Shown here one piece after another: positions 62,056 to 64,000 of a DNA stretch of 64,000 nucleotides. The first letter of the stretch is position 1. The number at the start of each line of letters is the position of its first letter. The DNA lies in contig NZMW01000004.1 of NCBI GenBank assembly GCA_002694685.1, positions 244,632 through 308,631 on the forward strand, given 5' to 3'. The position numbers and the translations under genes were made by a program. Source of the DNA: Balneola sp. GTDB lineage: Bacteria > Bacteroidota > Rhodothermia > Balneolales > Balneolaceae. The notes below the pieces were generated by a model that was not told where the DNA came from, searched no databases, and saw only the letters and a program-made list of their open reading frames with translations.

Positions 62056-63126
62056 ATGCATATACAAACACACATATCGCGATTGCTTTTGCTTCTTGTA
62101 ATGAGTTTTGTCTTGTATTCGACTCAAGCTGTAGCTCAAGAAACAGTGTCGATTTCTGACAGCATTAGTGTTTCCAACACCGATACAGCGTTCGTTCAAA
62201 AAGTGGACTCATTGCTGAATGCCCGCCTGAACCGCCTCGATTCCATTACTAAAAACTTAGAAGAACGACTAGGGATTTCCCAGGAAGACTCTTCAGCCGT
62301 TGGCGGAGATGCCGAGCAAGCTCTCGCACAACTGGAACAGGTTATCTCGTGGCCGAAGGTCATTACAATTATCCTGTTCTTTATTGCAACATACTATGTC
62401 ACGGTTTTTGTAAGTACGATACTGGACAATTTTTCGGAGCGGATTTCAAAATACCGCCTTCGCATAAAACGGACGGTGCCCATCTTCAGAGTTGTGCTAT
62501 GGACAGTCGCCATATACGTTGCCATTGCAGGAATTATTCAGCCTCCGTATGCCACGGTTATTACGGTGATGGCATCGGTCGGTATTGCTGTGGGACTAGC
62601 TTCTCAGGATGTGCTTAAAAATTTGTTTGGCGGGGTGATGTTAATTCTGGATCGACCGTTTCAGGTTGGCGATAAAATTCAATTTCAGGATCACTATGGG
62701 GAAGTACAGCAAATCGGTCTTCGCTCAAGCAGAATTGTAACACCGGGTGATTCTGTAGTCACCATTCCCAATGGCGAGTTGATACGCACTGCTGTCTCCA
62801 ATGCCAATACCGGCGCGCTGGATTGCCTGGTAGTCACCGATATCTATTTGCCGGCTGAAAGCCCTGTCGAACTTGTTAAGGATGTAGCATATAAAGCTGT
62901 AGTGGCTTCAAAATATGTATTCCTGAAAAAGCCAATCAGTATTATGACGGAGAACCAAATGCACGAACGCAGGTTTATCCTTAAGCTGAAGGTTAAGGCG
63001 TATGTGCTGGATATTCGATATGAGTTCCCTTTCCAAAGTGATGTAACAGAACTGATTTTAACGGAATTGAAGAAGCAGGGGATTATTAAAGATGAGCTGC
63101 TTCATAATGAAATTTCAAAGCAATAG
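62056..63126 (+). CDS. MscS-family mechanosensitive ion channel
   Basis: A 356-residue channel. A signal-like hydrophobic N-terminus (about residues 9-28) is followed by a periplasmic Ser/Asp-rich segment, then three membrane helices (about 97-118, 140-160 and 170-190). The pore-lining TM3 and the start of the MscS beta domain are ASVGIAVGLASQDVLKNLFG and GVMLILDRPFQVGDKIQF. The cytoplasmic domain is complete (to about 350). It relieves osmotic pressure in known members. Its tight coupling to the large ATPase gene suggests that gating or assembly is linked to ATP binding. Confidence 0.92.
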   Translation: MHIQTHISRLLLLLVMSFVLYSTQAVAQETVSISDSISVSNTDTAFVQKVDSLLNARLNRLDSITKNLEERLGISQEDSSAVGGDAEQALAQLEQVISWPKVITIILFFIATYYVTVFVSTILDNFSERISKYRLRIKRTVPIFRVVLWTVAIYVAIAGIIQPPYATVITVMASVGIAVGLASQDVLKNLFGGVMLILDRPFQVGDKIQFQDHYGEVQQIGLRSSRIVTPGDSVVTIPNGELIRTAVSNANTGALDCLVVTDIYLPAESPVELVKDVAYKAVVASKYVFLKKPISIMTENQMHERRFILKLKVKAYVLDIRYEFPFQSDVTELILTELKKQGIIKDELLHNEISKQ

Positions 63127-63169
63127 TTTTAATACCTAACATCCTTAATTATTGAATGATGAATAGAAC

Positions 63170-63192
63170 ATTAAAACAACTCCCGTTTTAAT
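63170..63192 (+). terminator. AT-rich hairpin after the MscS gene
   Basis: ATTAAAAC and GTTTTAAT form a perfect 8-bp stem around a 7-nt loop (AACTCCC), 44 bp after the MscS stop. There is no following T-run, so a terminator role is only likely by position. Confidence 0.35.
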
Positions 63193-63286
63193 AGTAATCC
63201 TATTCTTCATGTAACACACAAATAGTATCTACTTAGAAAAAAGAATAGCGGGTATTTGGATTATCTTTACTGGTGTTAAAGAGTAA

Positions 63287-64000
63287 TTATTTTGCTGTTT
63301 TAACTTTTGCGTTTTCAGCAATTTGCTTGACATATTTCGTTTTGTATGCGATAAAAAGAAAAAGTTTATTGAACCAATCAATAGACCAGTGAAATTTGCG
63401 TACGACGTCGATAAATAAAACTACCCTTATTTCTTTGGATTCATTTGCAGCATCGTGTAGATATACATCATTAAACATGATTCCCTTACCATTTTTCCAG
63501 TAATAGGATTCCCCCTTTTCAATTTCTGACTTGTCTTCGCAGTTAAATGTCTCGCAATCAGCGTTAATACGAATCCTGCAATTTTTATCTTCGTTGTTAT
63601 TCGGAATAATAACCCCAAGGTGGTACCGAAGAAAGCCTTTATAATATCCGTAATGAGGTTTAATGTATTGTTCAGGATCCAGAATTGAAAAGAATGCTTG
63701 CTTTATCCGTGGTACTCCGCGTAAGAGATCCGCGGTTTCCGGACAAAGTCTGCAATTCTCTTCTATGAATCCTCCAGATTTGAACATAAAAGATTTCCAT
63801 TTGATAGCCTGCACTCCACCCTTGGTTTTTGTACCTGCCAATCCATCTAGATCTGGGATATTATCCTTTATGTTTAGTAGTTCTTTACACTCTTTTTGAA
63901 TGATTTCGGCGTGATCTTCCAGAACCTGAAATTGAGGGTAATCTTTCTGATAATCGTAAATAAAGGCAGGCGTTTGTGTTATCCAACCTTTTTTTTCTAA
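63287..64000 (-). CDS. Aspartyl/asparaginyl beta-hydroxylase-like protein (5' end outside the window)
   Basis: The frame is open from 63287 to the edge of the window (238 codons), so the start lies beyond it. The domain shows FFSILDPEQYIKPHYGYYKG (metal-binding His), LRYHLGVIIP, GKGIMFNDVYLHDAANES (second His) and EIRVVLFIDVVR, the pattern of 2-oxoglutarate-dependent Asp/Asn hydroxylases and the related LpxO. LpxO-type lipid A 2-hydroxylases are one option, peptide hydroxylation another. A TTG at 63841 is in frame but is not the likely start because upstream codons continue the same domain. Confidence 0.85.
   Translation of the reverse strand, partial: LEKKGWITQTPAFIYDYQKDYPQFQVLEDHAEIIQKECKELLNIKDNIPDLDGLAGTKTKGGVQAIKWKSFMFKSGGFIEENCRLCPETADLLRGVPRIKQAFFSILDPEQYIKPHYGYYKGFLRYHLGVIIPNNNEDKNCRIRINADCETFNCEDKSEIEKGESYYWKNGKGIMFNDVYLHDAANESKEIRVVLFIDVVRKFHWSIDWFNKLFLFIAYKTKYVKQIAENAKVKTAK

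Noticed and set aside
58989-63126. The ATPase/MscS pair as a known phage defence system
   Set aside because: I see no nuclease, NADase or other effector domain in either protein, and the surroundings are housekeeping genes, so a defence label would be invented.

Overview
The window reads as chromosomal DNA of a Bacteroidota/Balneolota-type bacterium (aerobic, menaquinone-using, about 43% G+C by eye). This placement is an inference. It rests on the gene repertoire: a succinate dehydrogenase with one fused cytochrome b subunit, the yicC-gmk-rpoZ-coaBC cluster, a short LeuA, DUF4296- and DUF1059-type small proteins, an ilvD-ilvB-ilvN-ilvC-ilvA run and a leuA-leuC-leuD-leuB run. No rRNA, tRNA, CRISPR array, prophage or classical insertion sequence was seen. 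Most of the window is housekeeping and biosynthesis.

Layout. 1-4.6 kb: an ECF-like sigma factor, a small membrane protein, and the PdeM nuclease/Lhr-type helicase pair. 4.7-16.8 kb: acetyl-CoA synthetase, alanine dehydrogenase, LigA, a RodZ-like protein, ComF, MenG/UbiE, then fabZ-panB-surE joined by ATGA overlaps. 17-22.7 kb: a lipase, a double-GNAT protein, and coaBC/rpoZ/gmk/yicC. 22.8-25.4 kb: a carbamoyltransferase, a 49-residue DUF5989-like protein and an SxtJ-like protein, a triad resembling sxtI/K/J of saxitoxin clusters. 25.4-30.6 kb: MsrB, a phosphohexomutase, an SGNH/TPR protein, a cobalamin adenosyltransferase and a YigZ/IMPACT protein. 30.9-34.3 kb: sdhCAB. 34.7-37.4 kb: an aminotransferase, a GNAT, a fasciclin protein and a DUF1059 protein. 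37.4-50.5 kb: a branched-chain amino-acid region, with ilvDBNC and ilvA on the minus strand, leuACDB on the plus strand, and a 513-residue helical-repeat protein between them. 50.5-58.8 kb: lipoproteins, RecQ, an SDR, CoaX, a GIY-YIG nuclease cassette, uridine kinase and an amidase. 59-63.1 kb: a two-gene unit of a 1020-residue P-loop ATPase and an MscS-type channel. The end of the window cuts an Asp/Asn beta-hydroxylase-like gene.

Three things stand out. First, the leader of ilvD holds a complete attenuator that I found by reading the intergenic strand. It has a 24-codon leader peptide with 13 Ile/Leu/Val codons, a Rho-independent terminator with a 10-bp stem and T9 tail, and a segment at the end of the peptide that can pair with the terminator's 5' arm. 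A Leu-rich 18-codon peptide precedes leuA, and the two leaders share a 29-nt motif (24 of 29 identical). Second, the intergenic spaces carry at least five families of palindromic elements. One family, with core GACGC-N3-GCGTC and variable arms, occurs at six loci, three of them between genes of the branched-chain pathway. Another family brackets a GIY-YIG nuclease gene with 26-nt exact inverted copies, an arrangement that looks like a tiny nuclease/palindrome mobile cassette. Third, the ATPase/MscS pair looks like a little-described ATP-dependent partner for a mechanosensitive channel.

Metabolically, panB, coaX and coaBC supply coenzyme A; ilv and leu genes make Ile, Val and Leu from threonine and pyruvate; acs and sdh feed and run the TCA cycle; menG makes the quinone that SDH reduces.
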